NCBI RefSeq assembly: GCF_022664535.1
Contig: NZ_JAKUJY010000017.1
Span: 42,690 to 106,689, forward strand
DNA from: Sphingobium trunci
GTDB lineage: Bacteria > Pseudomonadota > Alphaproteobacteria > Sphingomonadales > Sphingomonadaceae
Direction: 5' to 3'
DNA: 64,000 nucleotides
Shown: piece after piece, positions 27,640 to 36,267 of the stretch
Layout of the letters: each line of letters begins with the position of its first letter
Position numbering within the stretch: position 1 is the first letter of the stretch
Position numbers and translations under genes: made by a program
The notes under the pieces: model-generated
Database searches by the model: none
What the model was told of the DNA's origin: nothing
The model's input: only the letters and a program-made list of their open reading frames with translations

Positions 27640-29007
27640 TCAGGCCTGCGGCACCCCGTAAAGATCGTGATCGTCGGCATCCTCGATCAGGACGGAGAGG
27701 ATGTCGCCGGTCTTCACCCCTTCGCTCACATCGCGCAGGAAGACATTGCCGTCGATTTCGGGCGCGTCGGCCTGGCTGCGCGCGGTCGCGCCGATGGAGC
27801 CACCCTCGTCCTGCTCGCCGACCTCGTCGATGATGACGGACAGCACGCGGCCGACCTTGGCCTGAAGCTTGGCGGCGCTGATCGCCGCGGTCTTCTCCAT
27901 GATCCGCTGATAGCGTTCTTCCTTGACCTCTTCGGGCACGGCGTCCGGCAGGTCGTTGGCGCTCGCGCCCTCGACCGGCTCGAAGCGGAAGGCGCCGACC
28001 CGGTCGAGCTGCGCCTCGTCCAGCCAGTCGAGCAGATATTGGAAATCCGCTTCCGTCTCGCCGGGAAAGCCGACCACGAAGGAGGACCGGATCGCGATGT
28101 CCGGGCAGATGTCCCGCCATTTGCGGATGCGGTCCAGCACCTTGGCTTCATTGGCGGGCCGCTTCATCGCCTTCAGCACGGACGGCGCGGCATGCTGGAA
28201 CGGAATGTCGAGATAGGGCGTCAGCAGCCCCTCGGCCATCAGCGGGATCACATGATCCACATGCGGATAGGGATAGACATAGTGCAGCCGCACCCAGGGC
28301 GGCCTGCCCTCGGCCGTCCGAAGCTGGCCCAGTTCGCGCGCCAGATCGGTCATGTGCGCGCGGACGTCGCGGCCCTTCCACTGGCGCGTCTCGTGCCTTG
28401 TGTCGAGGCCATAGGCCGATGTGTCCTGGCTGATGATCAGCAGTTCCTTCGTTCCTGCGTGCACCAGCTTTTCCGCTTCGCGCAGCACCGCATCGACGCG
28501 GCGGCTCACCAGATCGCCGCGCAACGACGGGATGATGCAGAAAGAGCAGCGATGGTTGCAGCCTTCGGAAATCTTGAGGTAGCTGTAATGGCGCGGCGTC
28601 AGTTTGAGGCCGCCCTCCGGCACCAGATCCACGAACGCATTGGGTACCGGCGGCGAGGCATCATGCACCGCATTCACCACCGCCTCATATTGATGGGCGC
28701 CGGTCACGGCCAGCACCTGCGGGAATTTGGCGCGGATCAGTTCCGCCTCATTGCCCATGCAGCCGGTGACGATGACACGGCCATTTTCCGCGATCGCCTC
28801 GCCGATCGCCTCCAGCGACTCTTCCTTGGCCGAATCGAGAAATCCGCAGGTATTGACCAGCACGACGTCGGCGCCGGCATAGTCGGCGGACATCTGATAG
28901 CCGTCGGAACGCAGCTTGGTCAGGATGCGCTCGCTGTCGACCAGTGCCTTGGGACAGCCCAGCGACACCATGCCGACCTTCGGCGCTTCGGGAATTTTGG
29001 TTGCCAT
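27640..29007 (-). CDS. rimO: Ribosomal protein S12 methylthiotransferase
   Basis: The 455-residue radical-SAM enzyme adds a methylthio group to Asp89 of ribosomal protein S12. The N-terminal cluster cysteines C18, C54 and C83 are in SLGCPK, NTCGF and TGCMGN. The radical-SAM C150-x3-C154-x2-C157 is in [13 protein letters not shown]-terminal TRAM domain follows. The Met at 29007 was chosen over one 21 codons upstream because the family starts shortly before VGMVSLGC. It is 63 bases downstream of the K+ channel-like gene. Confidence 0.95.
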   Translation of the reverse strand: MATKIPEAPKVGMVSLGCPKALVDSERILTKLRSDGYQMSADYAGADVVLVNTCGFLDSAKEESLEAIGEAIAENGRVIVTGCMGNEAELIRAKFPQVLAVTGAHQYEAVVNAVHDASPPVPNAFVDLVPEGGLKLTPRHYSYLKISEGCNHRCSFCIIPSLRGDLVSRRVDAVLREAEKLVHAGTKELLIISQDTSAYGLDTRHETRQWKGRDVRAHMTDLARELGQLRTAEGRPPWVRLHYVYPYPHVDHVIPLMAEGLLTPYLDIPFQHAAPSVLKAMKRPANEAKVLDRIRKWRDICPDIAIRSSFVVGFPGETEADFQYLLDWLDEAQLDRVGAFRFEPVEGASANDLPDAVPEEVKEERYQRIMEKTAAISAAKLQAKVGRVLSVIIDEVGEQDEGGSIGATARSQADAPEIDGNVFLRDVSEGVKTGDILSVLIEDADDHDLYGVPQA

Positions 29008-29070
29008 GATCGGCGCGCACATAGGGATTTTTGCGCCGATTGTCACGGGGGGCCGCAAAGGCCCCGACAT

Positions 29071-30129
29071 TCACGCCGGATCGCGCGCCTTTCCAGCCCC
29101 TTCGCCCTCGACGATCTCGATGATCAGGTCGCCGGTCTGCAATCGGCCCGCGCCCACCTCCCAGAAGCCGATCGCCCGGTCCTCGCGATAGATGCGTACG
29201 CCAAGGCCGGTGGTGATGGCGGACAGCGGCCCGCCAATCTCTTCCGGCCGCACAAAGCGCTCGTTCAGCTTCACGCGCCCGCCCGACGCGGCCAGATCGG
29301 CCATATAATCGGCAATATGCTTGCCGTCGGTGCTGCCCGCCAGCAGCAGCCCGGCAAAGCTCACCGGATTGATCACCGTGGTCGCACCCGCCTGCCGCGC
29401 GGGCAGTTCATTATCCTCGTTGCGCACGACGATGCTGATCGGCAGGCGAGGGGCCAGATGCCGCGCCGTCAGGGTGATGAGGATGGAGGTGTCGTCGCGC
29501 CCCGCCGATACGATCAGCGTCCGCGCCCGGTGGATCGCCACGTCGGTGAGCGTCCTGTCCCGCGTCGAATCGCCGCACAGGACGTTGCAGCCCAGCGCCT
29601 CCGCCTCGCCCAGCGCCTTTTCGACCGGATCGACCACCACGATCTCGCGCGGATCGACGCCCCGCGCCAGCAATTCGCGCACCGCCTCGCTGCCGCTGGT
29701 GCCAAAGCCGGTGACGACGATATGATTGTGCAGATCGGCCTGAATGCGAGCCATGCGCCACCTGTAGAGGATGTTGCGGAAGAAGAGATTATAGGCCGTG
29801 CCGAGGAAGATCAGCCAGACGAACAGCCGGATCGGCGTCACCAGCAGCGCTTCGAACAGCCGGGCTTCCGGGCTGACCGGTACGATGTCGCCATAGCCCA
29901 CCGTCGTCACGGTCACGGTGGTGAAATAGAGGACGTCGACGAAGCTGATATGGTCGTCGAGATTGTCCCTCAGCCCGTCGCGCCCCAGCCAGTGGATCAG
30001 CAGCACCAGCGCGATCAGCCCGAACACCAGCGCCACCCGGCAGGCCAGATCGGCCCATACCGGCAGCGAGGAGCGCCGCCGCAGGAAGCCCGTCGCGCTG
30101 GACGGGGGCCGGACCGGAACGATTCTCAC
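29071..30129 (-). CDS. Two-helix potassium channel-like protein with TrkA-N (RCK) domain
   Basis: The 352-residue protein has a first helix (RVALVFGLIALVLLIHWL), the pore and selectivity filter TVTTVGYGD (TVGYGD at 76-81), and a second helix. A cytosolic RCK/TrkA-N domain follows, with GFGTSGSEAVRELL, and a TrkA-C-like region at the end. It would form a tetrameric K+ channel gated by a ligand bound to the RCK ring. It starts with GTG and overlaps the NlpD-like gene stop as GTGA (30126-30129). Confidence 0.87.
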   Translation of the reverse strand: MRIVPVRPPSSATGFLRRRSSLPVWADLACRVALVFGLIALVLLIHWLGRDGLRDNLDDHISFVDVLYFTTVTVTTVGYGDIVPVSPEARLFEALLVTPIRLFVWLIFLGTAYNLFFRNILYRWRMARIQADLHNHIVVTGFGTSGSEAVRELLARGVDPREIVVVDPVEKALGEAEALGCNVLCGDSTRDRTLTDVAIHRARTLIVSAGRDDTSILITLTARHLAPRLPISIVVRNEDNELPARQAGATTVINPVSFAGLLLAGSTDGKHIADYMADLAASGGRVKLNERFVRPEEIGGPLSAITTGLGVRIYREDRAIGFWEVGAGRLQTGDLIIEIVEGEGAGKARDPA

Positions 30130-31142
30130 CGGAGGCGGGCGGGCAACTGGCGCACGGGATCGACCGGCACCCGGTCCTTGCGCAGTTCGAAATGCAGCTT
30201 GGGGCGGCTGGCATAGCCGCTGTCGCCCGAAAGCCCGATGATCTGCCCCTTTGCCACCTTCTGCCCCCTGACCACGTCGACCCGGCTGGCATGACCATAG
30301 ACGCTCACCCAGCCGCCGCCATGGTTGATCAGCACCAGGCCGCCGAACACCGCCACCTTGTCACCCGCATAGGCGACCACGCCATCGGCGGCCGCATGGA
30401 TCGGCGATCCGGCAGGAACGGCGATGTCGATGCCATTGTTCCGCACGCCGCCCGCGCCGGGGCCGAAGGATGCCAGCAGCGGTCCGCGCACCGGCCAGGC
30501 GAAGGCGCCTGAGAACGCTCCGGGCGTCGCGATCGGCACATTGGCCGGCAGGGGCCTCGGCACGCGCGACGGTGCTGGGGTCGGCTTGCCGGCGGGCGTG
30601 GCTGGCTGGCCGCCGGTCAGCACGTCGTCAATGTCGATATGGAATGCGGCCGCGCGTTCTTCCATGGTCGGCGCCCGGCGCGGCGCATCGTCGGGCAGCA
30701 GCAGGCGCCGCCCCTTGTGCAGGACAAAGGGCTCGCCCAGCCGGTTGATCTCGACGATGCGGCTCCATGGGACGCCATAGGCGGCGGCGATGGCGATCCC
30801 CGTCTCGCCCTCCGCCACCTGATGATAGCGTCCGGCGGGGATGCGCAGCTTCTGTCCTTCCCGCAGCGCATAGGGCGGTTGCAGCCCGTTGGCCTGCGCA
30901 ATGATCTGCGCCCCCGCGCCAGTGCGATTGCTGACGCCGAGCAGCGTCTCGCCCGGCTTGACGACATAGGTCGAGGCGGCGACCACCTGCGCATGGGCCA
31001 CCACCTGCTGGGCCGCCCAGACCGGCTGCTCCTCGACGACCCCGGGCAGGACCAGGCCCCGAGTGGACCGGGGCGCGTCCCTGGCGGCCAGCAGGAGAGG
31101 AGAGAAAGCGATGATGATGAGGGAAAGGCAGGGACGGGACAT
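30126..31142 (-). CDS. LysM-M23 (NlpD-like) cell-wall amidase activator
   Basis: The 338-residue exported protein has two LysM domains (about residues 59-102 and 106-149; TYVVKPGETLLGV and YHQVAEGETGIAIA), a Pro-rich linker and a C-terminal M23 domain (about 225-330). Metal-binding residues are partly lost: the usual HxxxD start reads RNNGIDIA, and the HxH pair reads KLHFEL. So it is likely a non-catalytic activator of amidases, like NlpD or EnvC, rather than an endopeptidase. No lipobox is present. Confidence 0.83.
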   Translation of the reverse strand: MSRPCLSLIIIAFSPLLLAARDAPRSTRGLVLPGVVEEQPVWAAQQVVAHAQVVAASTYVVKPGETLLGVSNRTGAGAQIIAQANGLQPPYALREGQKLRIPAGRYHQVAEGETGIAIAAAYGVPWSRIVEINRLGEPFVLHKGRRLLLPDDAPRRAPTMEERAAAFHIDIDDVLTGGQPATPAGKPTPAPSRVPRPLPANVPIATPGAFSGAFAWPVRGPLLASFGPGAGGVRNNGIDIAVPAGSPIHAAADGVVAYAGDKVAVFGGLVLINHGGGWVSVYGHASRVDVVRGQKVAKGQIIGLSGDSGYASRPKLHFELRKDRVPVDPVRQLPARLR

Positions 31143-31279
31143 GAGCGCCCGTCCTAGCTGCCTCCATGAGGCGTGGCTAGGGCATCACGCAACGATGCAG
31201 GCCGTGTTTCGGCTGTTCGAGGCCCTGTCCCTTCTCGCAAGGGGAGGAGGCTTGGCCCCGGCCGAACGGTGAGCGGGTC

Positions 31280-32557
31280 TTACAGCGGCCGCAACCGGGT
31301 CAGGCCGCCCATATAGGGCGCCAGCACCTCCGGCACGATCACGCTGCCGTCCTCCTGCTGGTAATTTTCCAGCACGGCGACCAGGGTGCGCCCGACGGCC
31401 AGCCCGGACCCGTTCAGCGTATGCAGGAAGCGCGTCTGCTTCTCGCCTTCGGGCTTGTAGCGCGCATTCATCCGCCGCGCCTGGAAATCGCCGCAGTTGG
31501 AGACGGAGCTGATCTCGCGATAGGTCTGCTGGCTCGGCAGCCAGACCTCCAGATCCCAGGTCTTGCGCGCCCCGAAGCCCATGTCGCCGGTGCACAGCAG
31601 CATCTTGCGATAGGGCAGCCCCAGCGCCTGCAATATGCCCTCCGCCGCCGCGCACATGCGCTCATGCTCGGCTTCGGATTCCTCCGGCTTGCAGATGGCG
31701 ACCAGTTCGACCTTCTCGAACTGATGCTGGCGGATGAAGCCCCGCGTGTCGCGCCCCGCCGATCCCGCCTCCGACCGGAAACAGGGGGTCAGCGCCGTCA
31801 GCCGCAGCGGCAGGCTCTCCACCGGCACGATCTGTTCACGCACCAGATTGGTCAGCGAAACCTCGGCCGTCGGAATCAGCCAGCGGCCATCGGTGGTCTG
31901 GAACAGGTCCTCGGCGAATTTCGGCAACTGCCCGGTCCCGAACAATGCCTCGTCGCGCACCAGCAGTGGCGGGTTGACCTCCTCATAGCCATTCTCGCCC
32001 GACTGGCGATCCAGCATATATTGCGCCAACGCCCGGTGCAGCCGCGCCATCTGTCCGCGCAAAGCCGTGAAGCGCGCGCCGGAAAGGGCCGCGCCGCCCT
32101 CGAAATCCAGGCCCAGAGCCGGTCCGAAATCCGCATGATCCTGTGGCGTGAAAGTGAAGTTGCGCGGCGTGCCCCAGCGCGAAACCTCGACATTCTGCGC
32201 TTCATCCTCGCCCAGCGGCACATCGTCCGCGGGCAGGTTCGGGATGGCCGCCAGCTTTGCCGTCAGCGCGTCGCCAACTTCACGATCCTCCGCTTCCAGC
32301 GCGGGCAGGCGGTCCTTCAGCGCCGCCACCTCGGCCTTCAGTGCCTCGGCCTTTTCCATGTCCTTCTGCGCCATGGCCTGGCCGATCGCCTTGCTCGCCT
32401 CATTGCGGCGCGCCTGGCCCTGTTGCAGTTCGGTCTTGATCGCGCGACTCCGCTCGTCCAGCGCCAGCAGCCCGGCGCTCAGGGGTTCGAGGCCACGCCG
32501 GGCAAGGCCAGCGTCGAAAGCGGCGGGATTTTCGCGAAGCAAACGAATGTCATGCAT
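31280..32557 (-). CDS. serS: Serine--tRNA ligase
   Basis: The 425-residue class II synthetase charges tRNA-Ser. The N-terminal coiled-coil arm ([20 protein letters not shown] to [18 protein letters not shown]) binds the tRNA. Motif 2 is [20 protein letters not shown], motif 3 is [17 protein letters not shown], and the serine site TAEVSLTN is present. Family length. The next gene on the strand is the NlpD-like gene, with a 137-base gap. Confidence 0.97.
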   Translation of the reverse strand: MHDIRLLRENPAAFDAGLARRGLEPLSAGLLALDERSRAIKTELQQGQARRNEASKAIGQAMAQKDMEKAEALKAEVAALKDRLPALEAEDREVGDALTAKLAAIPNLPADDVPLGEDEAQNVEVSRWGTPRNFTFTPQDHADFGPALGLDFEGGAALSGARFTALRGQMARLHRALAQYMLDRQSGENGYEEVNPPLLVRDEALFGTGQLPKFAEDLFQTTDGRWLIPTAEVSLTNLVREQIVPVESLPLRLTALTPCFRSEAGSAGRDTRGFIRQHQFEKVELVAICKPEESEAEHERMCAAAEGILQALGLPYRKMLLCTGDMGFGARKTWDLEVWLPSQQTYREISSVSNCGDFQARRMNARYKPEGEKQTRFLHTLNGSGLAVGRTLVAVLENYQQEDGSVIVPEVLAPYMGGLTRLRPL

Positions 32558-32651
32558 GGGCCAGCCCTATGCCGTTCCGCGACGAACCGCGCAACCCTGC
32601 ACGCCGCCGCCCGTTCGTGGTAAAAGCATGTCAGAACAAGGAGCCGGGATC

Positions 32652-33092
32652 ATGCTGATCGATCATGACGCGATGGTGCTTGTGGCGGACGGCCGCAAGA
32701 TGCTGTTCTTCCGCAACAGGGGCGATCGCCTAGCGCCGAATCTGGAGGCCGAAGCGGTGAAGGTGCAGGACAATCCCTATGACCGGGATCAGGCATCCGA
32801 CGCGCCGGGCCGGGCGTTCAACTCGGTGGGCAGCCACCGCAGTTCCATGGAGCAGACGGACTTTCACGAACTGGAAGAGGCCCGCTTTGCCGTGGAGGCG
32901 GCGCATATGCTGAACCGCCGCGCGCTGGCGCAGGATTATGCCAAGCTAATCGTCGTCGCGCCCCCCGCAGCCCTGGGCGAAATGCGCAAACATTATCACA
33001 AGGAAGTGCAGAGCCGCCTGGTGGGGGAGATCGCCAAGGATCTGTCCAACCATCCCGTGCCGGAAATAGAGCGCATCATCGTCGCGAGCTGA
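32652..33092 (+). CDS. Host attachment family protein (baeRF-related)
   Basis: The 146-residue protein starts MLIDHDAMVLVADGRKMLFF and has RDQASDAPGRAFNSVG, SMEQTDFHELEEARFAVEA, LIVVAPPAALGEMRKHYH and a C-terminal SRLVGEIAKDLSNHPVPEIE. This is the family annotated host attachment protein in rhizobia and sphingomonads, related to archaeal-eukaryotic release-factor-like folds; its role is unproven. AAGGAG lies nine bases before the chosen ATG, deciding against an ATG eight codons earlier. Confidence 0.8.
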   Translation: MLIDHDAMVLVADGRKMLFFRNRGDRLAPNLEAEAVKVQDNPYDRDQASDAPGRAFNSVGSHRSSMEQTDFHELEEARFAVEAAHMLNRRALAQDYAKLIVVAPPAALGEMRKHYHKEVQSRLVGEIAKDLSNHPVPEIERIIVAS

Positions 33093-33147
33093 ATGGCTTA
33101 TCCGGCCGGCGCCTCCCCCGAAGCGGTCCGGCCGGATCGCCCCGCTG

Positions 33148-34098
33148 TCAGCCCTCCGAAACCTGTCGCCGGGCGAAATGCCTGCGCGCGAGCAGGGCAG
33201 CGGCGCCCGCGCCGAACAGCAGCACCATCGGCGGCGCCGGAACGTCGGTCGGCGGCGGCGGATGATGGTCGCCGCCCGACGAGCTGGAAGAGGAAGAAGA
33301 GGATGAGCTGGAGCTGCTCGACGAGGAGCTGGTCGCGCCCGAACTGGTGCTCGACGAGCCGCCGGAGGAAGAGGACGAGCTGGAGCCGCTCGATCCGGTC
33401 GAGCTGGCATGGCCGCCGCTCGAACTCGACGAGGAAGAGGAGCTGGAACTCGAGCTGGATGAGCTTGAGCTGGACGAGGACGAACTGCTGCTGACATTGC
33501 CGCTGGACGTCGAGACATTGCCCGAAGAGGTGGAGACGTTACCGGAAGAGGTCGAGGTGGAGACGCCGCCGGTAGAGGTCGAAACCCCGCCCGTGGAAGT
33601 CGAAACCCCGCCTGTGGAAGTCGAAACGCCCCCGGTGGAGGTCGATACGCCGCCAGTGGTGGAGCTGGTCGAGCTGGTGATGCCGCCGGTCGAGCTGCTG
33701 GTGGAGGAAATCACCACCGATCCGCCGCTGGAACCGCCGCTGCCGCCAAAGAAGCCGCCGATGAAACCGCCCCCGCCGAAGCCCGGACCGCCCGCCATCA
33801 CGATCGGCGCAGGCCCGCCGCCACCCGACATGACCGGCATTTCCGCCGGAGCGGGGGGAAGGGGAATGGGTGCGGCCTGGCTGGTGACCGTGACGGTCTG
33901 CGGCGCGCAGGACGTTACCGTGCGGACCCGCTTCACCGTGCGGACGGCATAGTGGCGGCGCGGCGCCGCCTTCATGCCTTTCGTGCTGTGGACCACAGCC
34001 GGACGGGCGCTCTCGGCCACATGGACCGCGCCACCGCCGATGATCGCACCCCCCGCGGCGCAAGCGCATAATTTAGCCAATGCCATCCGTACCGACAT
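33148..34098 (-). CDS. Serine-rich surface protein with PEP-CTERM-like sorting signal
   Basis: The 316-residue exported protein has an N-terminal helix (MALAKLCACAAGGAIIGGGAV), a Gly/Pro-rich part, heptad repeats VSTSTGG (five) and VSTSSGN (three), two long poly-Ser tracts, and a C-terminal signal: VPAPPMVLLFGAGAAALL then ARRHFARR. That order, V-P-x-P, membrane helix, Arg-rich end, is the PEP-CTERM pattern recognised by exosortase, which moves Ser/Thr-rich glycoproteins to the surface. No exosortase is in the window. The Met at 34098 was chosen as the start of the hydrophobic segment. Confidence 0.72.
   Translation of the reverse strand: MSVRMALAKLCACAAGGAIIGGGAVHVAESARPAVVHSTKGMKAAPRRHYAVRTVKRVRTVTSCAPQTVTVTSQAAPIPLPPAPAEMPVMSGGGGPAPIVMAGGPGFGGGGFIGGFFGGSGGSSGGSVVISSTSSSTGGITSSTSSTTGGVSTSTGGVSTSTGGVSTSTGGVSTSTGGVSTSTSSGNVSTSSGNVSTSSGNVSSSSSSSSSSSSSSSSSSSSSSSSSGGHASSTGSSGSSSSSSSGGSSSTSSGATSSSSSSSSSSSSSSSSSSGGDHHPPPPTDVPAPPMVLLFGAGAAALLARRHFARRQVSEG
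33554..33658 (-). repeat. Five 21-bp tandem repeats coding heptads in the PEP-CTERM-like protein
   Basis: Five 21-base units at 33554, 33575, 33596, 33617 and 33638 code for VSTSTGG-type heptads. The middle units are nearly identical (GTCGAAACCCCGCC core on the plus strand). Three more 21-base units of the second type (VSTSSGN) lie just before, about 33491-33553. Confidence 0.8.
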
Positions 34099-34529
34099 AG
34101 GTTCCACTCTTTTTATCTTGTCGTGCCCAGTCCCGTTACTGAAATCATGCAATAACCAAATCCGGGCCGATCCATATGTTCAAGAACGCAAAACAAACGG
34201 TTAATTTCAACGCCGTTAACTCTGAATATCGCCGGCAAGTCGAGATAAATTCTAATAAATCATGAACTCATATGGTTAACGTCCCACAGTGACACAGCGC
34301 CCGGTCGCCCGGTAAACGCGGCTTGCCTTATTTATTTCGGAGCAAGCCCGTTCTCCGGACTCGTTGGGTTTCCGCGGATGGGGGGCGGTACGCCGCGCGA
34401 TCCATGCGCCGGAACACAGATTGCCCGCTTGTCTCAGCCCTTGCTGCTGGCTATTACGCGCCGTCAATCACAAGTCACGGATACCCCGGCACTTTCAGCA
34501 TCGGGGAATCCCGCGAGTCGGAGAGCCAG
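34099..34529. other. AT-richer spacer with promoters of the PEP-CTERM-like gene and dksA
   Basis: About 430 bases between divergent genes. The stretch 34140-34290 is clearly richer in A/T than its surroundings and should hold the promoter of the serine-rich gene. The part nearer dksA is G/C-rich and open in the dksA frame, but that extension is not conserved with DksA. A TTAA-N11-TTAAC pair at 34202-34221 is not at CtrA spacing. Confidence 0.4.
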
Positions 34530-34991
34530 ATGGCATCGGTCCTGAATTCCGATAACGGCCATAACCCGCCCAAATCGGCTGTAACACTCCCCCCCGACTA
34601 TCGTCCCTCGGCAGACGAAGAGTTTATGAACCCTCTTCAGCTGGAATATTTCCGGCAAAAGCTGTGGGACTGGAAGAAGCAGATACTGGCCGAAGCCGAA
34701 GGCACGCTGGCCGTCCTCCAGAATGAACCGCTGCGCGAACCCGACCTCAACGACCGCGCATCCAGCGAGACCGACTGGTCGATCGAACTGCGAACCCGCG
34801 ACCGCCAGCGCAAGCTCATCTCGAAGATCGACGCGGCGCTGCGTCGCATCGACGATGGCGAATATGGCTATTGCGAAGTCACCGGCGAACCCATTTCGCT
34901 GGGCCGCCTGGAAGCCCGGCCGATCGCGACCATGACGGTCGAAGCCCAGGAAAGGCACGAGCGGCAGGAAAAAGTCTCTCGCGACGATTAA
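34530..34991 (+). CDS. dksA: RNA polymerase-binding protein DksA (single-cysteine type)
   Basis: The 153-residue protein binds the RNA polymerase secondary channel and, with ppGpp, adjusts transcription to starvation. It has the coiled-coil region (PLQLEYFRQKLWDWKKQILAE, then LNDRASSETDW with the acidic tip) and the zinc-finger region RLEARPIATMTVEAQERHE. Only one Cys remains (YGYCEVTGEP); the other three positions are not Cys. Such single-Cys DksA proteins are normal in alphaproteobacteria. GGAGAG precedes the ATG. Confidence 0.92.
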   Translation: MASVLNSDNGHNPPKSAVTLPPDYRPSADEEFMNPLQLEYFRQKLWDWKKQILAEAEGTLAVLQNEPLREPDLNDRASSETDWSIELRTRDRQRKLISKIDAALRRIDDGEYGYCEVTGEPISLGRLEARPIATMTVEAQERHERQEKVSRDD

Positions 34992-35056
34992 CCTTTTGTC
35001 CATGCGCCCATGGCAATGTCGGCCCCATAACGGGGTGACATGGCAGGGCGTTGTTC

Positions 35057-35422
35057 ATGGATGAGAATCAGGAGAATGTCGGCCGTGGCCCGGCACGTTC
35101 AGGGCCGCGCGACAGCTTGTTCCTGCTGACCAATCTGAGTTCCGTCGAGGGTACGCCGCTGGGCCGCGCCAGGGTTCGAAACCTGTCGGCGACAGGCCTG
35201 ATGGCGGATTGCGAGCGCGTCGTTCCCGCGGGCATCCGCGTCCGCTTCGACCTGCGCGGCATCGGTCAGGTCCATGGATCGGTCATCTGGTCGCAGGAGG
35301 ACCGGATCGGCATCGCCTTCGACGTGGAAATCGATCCTCAGATGGCACGGCGGCCCGTATCGGGCAGCAAGGCGCGCGGCCCCATCCCTGACTATCTGCG
35401 CGCGCGGCGCTTCACCCGCTGA
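35057..35422 (+). CDS. PilZ domain protein
   Basis: The 121-residue protein carries a PilZ domain: RVRNLSATGLMADC with the D/N-x-S-x-x-G type motif, and VHGSVIWSQEDRIGIAFD. The RxxxR arginine motif that also contacts cyclic-di-GMP is not evident upstream, so binding is uncertain. The start is the ATG six bases after an in-frame TTG. It is followed by a terminator. Confidence 0.82.
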   Translation: MDENQENVGRGPARSGPRDSLFLLTNLSSVEGTPLGRARVRNLSATGLMADCERVVPAGIRVRFDLRGIGQVHGSVIWSQEDRIGIAFDVEIDPQMARRPVSGSKARGPIPDYLRARRFTR

Positions 35423-35443
35423 TCCTGTCTTTGCCAAAAAAAC

Positions 35444-35475
35444 AGCCCCGCTGCCTTTGTGGCTCCGGGGCTTTT
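35444..35475 (+). terminator. Rho-independent terminator after the PilZ gene
   Basis: AGCCCCG (35444-35450) pairs with CGGGGCT (35466-35472) over a 15-base loop, followed by TTT. The seven A just before it give it a possible reverse activity as well. Confidence 0.75.
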
Positions 35476-35571
35476 CCTCATGCCGTGACGGACTTGGTTC
35501 CGGACTGATGAAGGGCTGGATCAGCGGCAAGGGACCGCTGATCCATGCCTTCGATCAGGCGTCACTGGCTG

Positions 35572-35730
35572 TCAGTGCTGCGCCTCCATTTCCTCCTTCA
35601 GGCGAAGCTTCTGCTTCTTGAGCGAGGCGACAAGGATGGCATCGGGCATGGGACGACTCGTCTCCGCCTTGATACGTGCCTCAAGCCCTGCATGCTTGGC
35701 CGAAAGAGCTGAAATGTGGCTATTTTCCAT
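35572..35730 (-). CDS. YdcH/DUF465 small protein
   Basis: The 52-residue product (MENSHISALSAKHAGLEARI, ending LVASLKKQKLRLKEEMEAQH) is an alpha-helical hairpin with the DUF465 mark KKQKLRLKEE. AAGGAGAATGTC precedes the ATG, which sets the start. A second DUF465 gene is divergent from it 173 bases away. Function unknown. Confidence 0.82.
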   Translation of the reverse strand: MENSHISALSAKHAGLEARIKAETSRPMPDAILVASLKKQKLRLKEEMEAQH

Positions 35731-35903
35731 GACATTCTCCTTACGAGGGTGATGGATGATTGAGTAGATCATGATTCGCAGGCTTTGTCTTTGGGTGATT
35801 CGCTCTTTGCGACGGGTCGCATTTAAATTTGCGATGGTCCGTTTCGGTCAGCCGGGCTATCAAATGGGGATGGGACGGCATTGATTGTGAAAGTAGGTGT
35901 GCG

Positions 35904-36101
35904 GTGAGCCGGGAAGACATCATGCGTCGGCTGGAACTGCTGCGAATCGAGCATCGCGATCTGGATGGCGCCATCTCGGCGCTCGTCGATTCCGGTTCGG
36001 GCGACCAGATGCAGATCGCCCGCCTCAAGAAGCGCAAGCTGCGCCTGCGCGACGAGATGGCGTTGCTGGAGGATCAGCTCGTGCCCGACATCATCGCCTG
36101 A
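35904..36101 (+). CDS. YdcH/DUF465 small protein
   Basis: The 65-residue product reads VSREDIMRRLELLRIEHRDL and ends LKKRKLRLRDEMALLEDQLV. The conserved EHRDLDxxI and LKKRKLRLRD marks make it DUF465. The GTG start is preferred over an internal ATG six codons later because family members carry the extra N-terminal residues. The pair of divergent DUF465 genes beside an RcdA-like gene is a recurring arrangement to check. Confidence 0.82.
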   Translation: MSREDIMRRLELLRIEHRDLDGAISALVDSGSGDQMQIARLKKRKLRLRDEMALLEDQLVPDIIA

Positions 36102-36102
36102 A

Positions 36103-36146
36103 AGCCTGTTTGGAAATGCGCTCTTTCGCGCATTTTCGAACAGGCT
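36103..36146. repeat. Imperfect inverted repeat after the DUF465 gene
   Basis: AGCCTGTTTGGAAATGCGC (36103-36121) pairs with GCGCATTTTCGAACAGGCT (36128-36146) with two to three mismatches, over a six-base loop. It starts two bases after the stop codon. It lacks a T run, so it is more like a dispersed palindrome or mRNA end than a canonical terminator. Confidence 0.65.
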
Positions 36147-36172
36147 CTGAAAATCCCGCCGGCGGTTTGTGG

Positions 36173-36188
36173 TTAACGCGCCGTCAAC
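36173..36188. promoter_or_regulatory. CtrA-like site upstream of the RcdA-like gene
   Basis: TTAACGCGCCGTCAAC fits the CtrA consensus TTAA-N7-TTAAC with one mismatch (C for T in the second half). Another half site, GGTTAACG, is 25 bases downstream (36211-36218). It lies 80 bases before the DUF1465 start. Confidence 0.35.
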
Positions 36189-36267
36189 CGGCCCTGAATG
36201 AGACAATTCGGGGTTAACGGGCGCCATCAGGCCTGACAAAGCGCACCGCTTATGTCACATATCGGCC

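Noticed and set aside
27667..30216. Long plus-strand open frame (849 codons) over rimO and the channel gene
   Set aside because: Antisense to two well-identified genes, with no family match.
33491..33658. CRISPR-like tandem repeats
   Set aside because: Units are contiguous 21-base coding repeats with no spacers; they encode heptads in frame.
33347..33952. Glu/Leu-rich plus-strand open frame
   Set aside because: It is the antisense of the poly-Ser and repeat coding region of the PEP-CTERM-like gene.
34202..34221. TTAA pair resembling a CtrA site before the serine-rich gene
   Set aside because: Spacing is eleven bases instead of seven.
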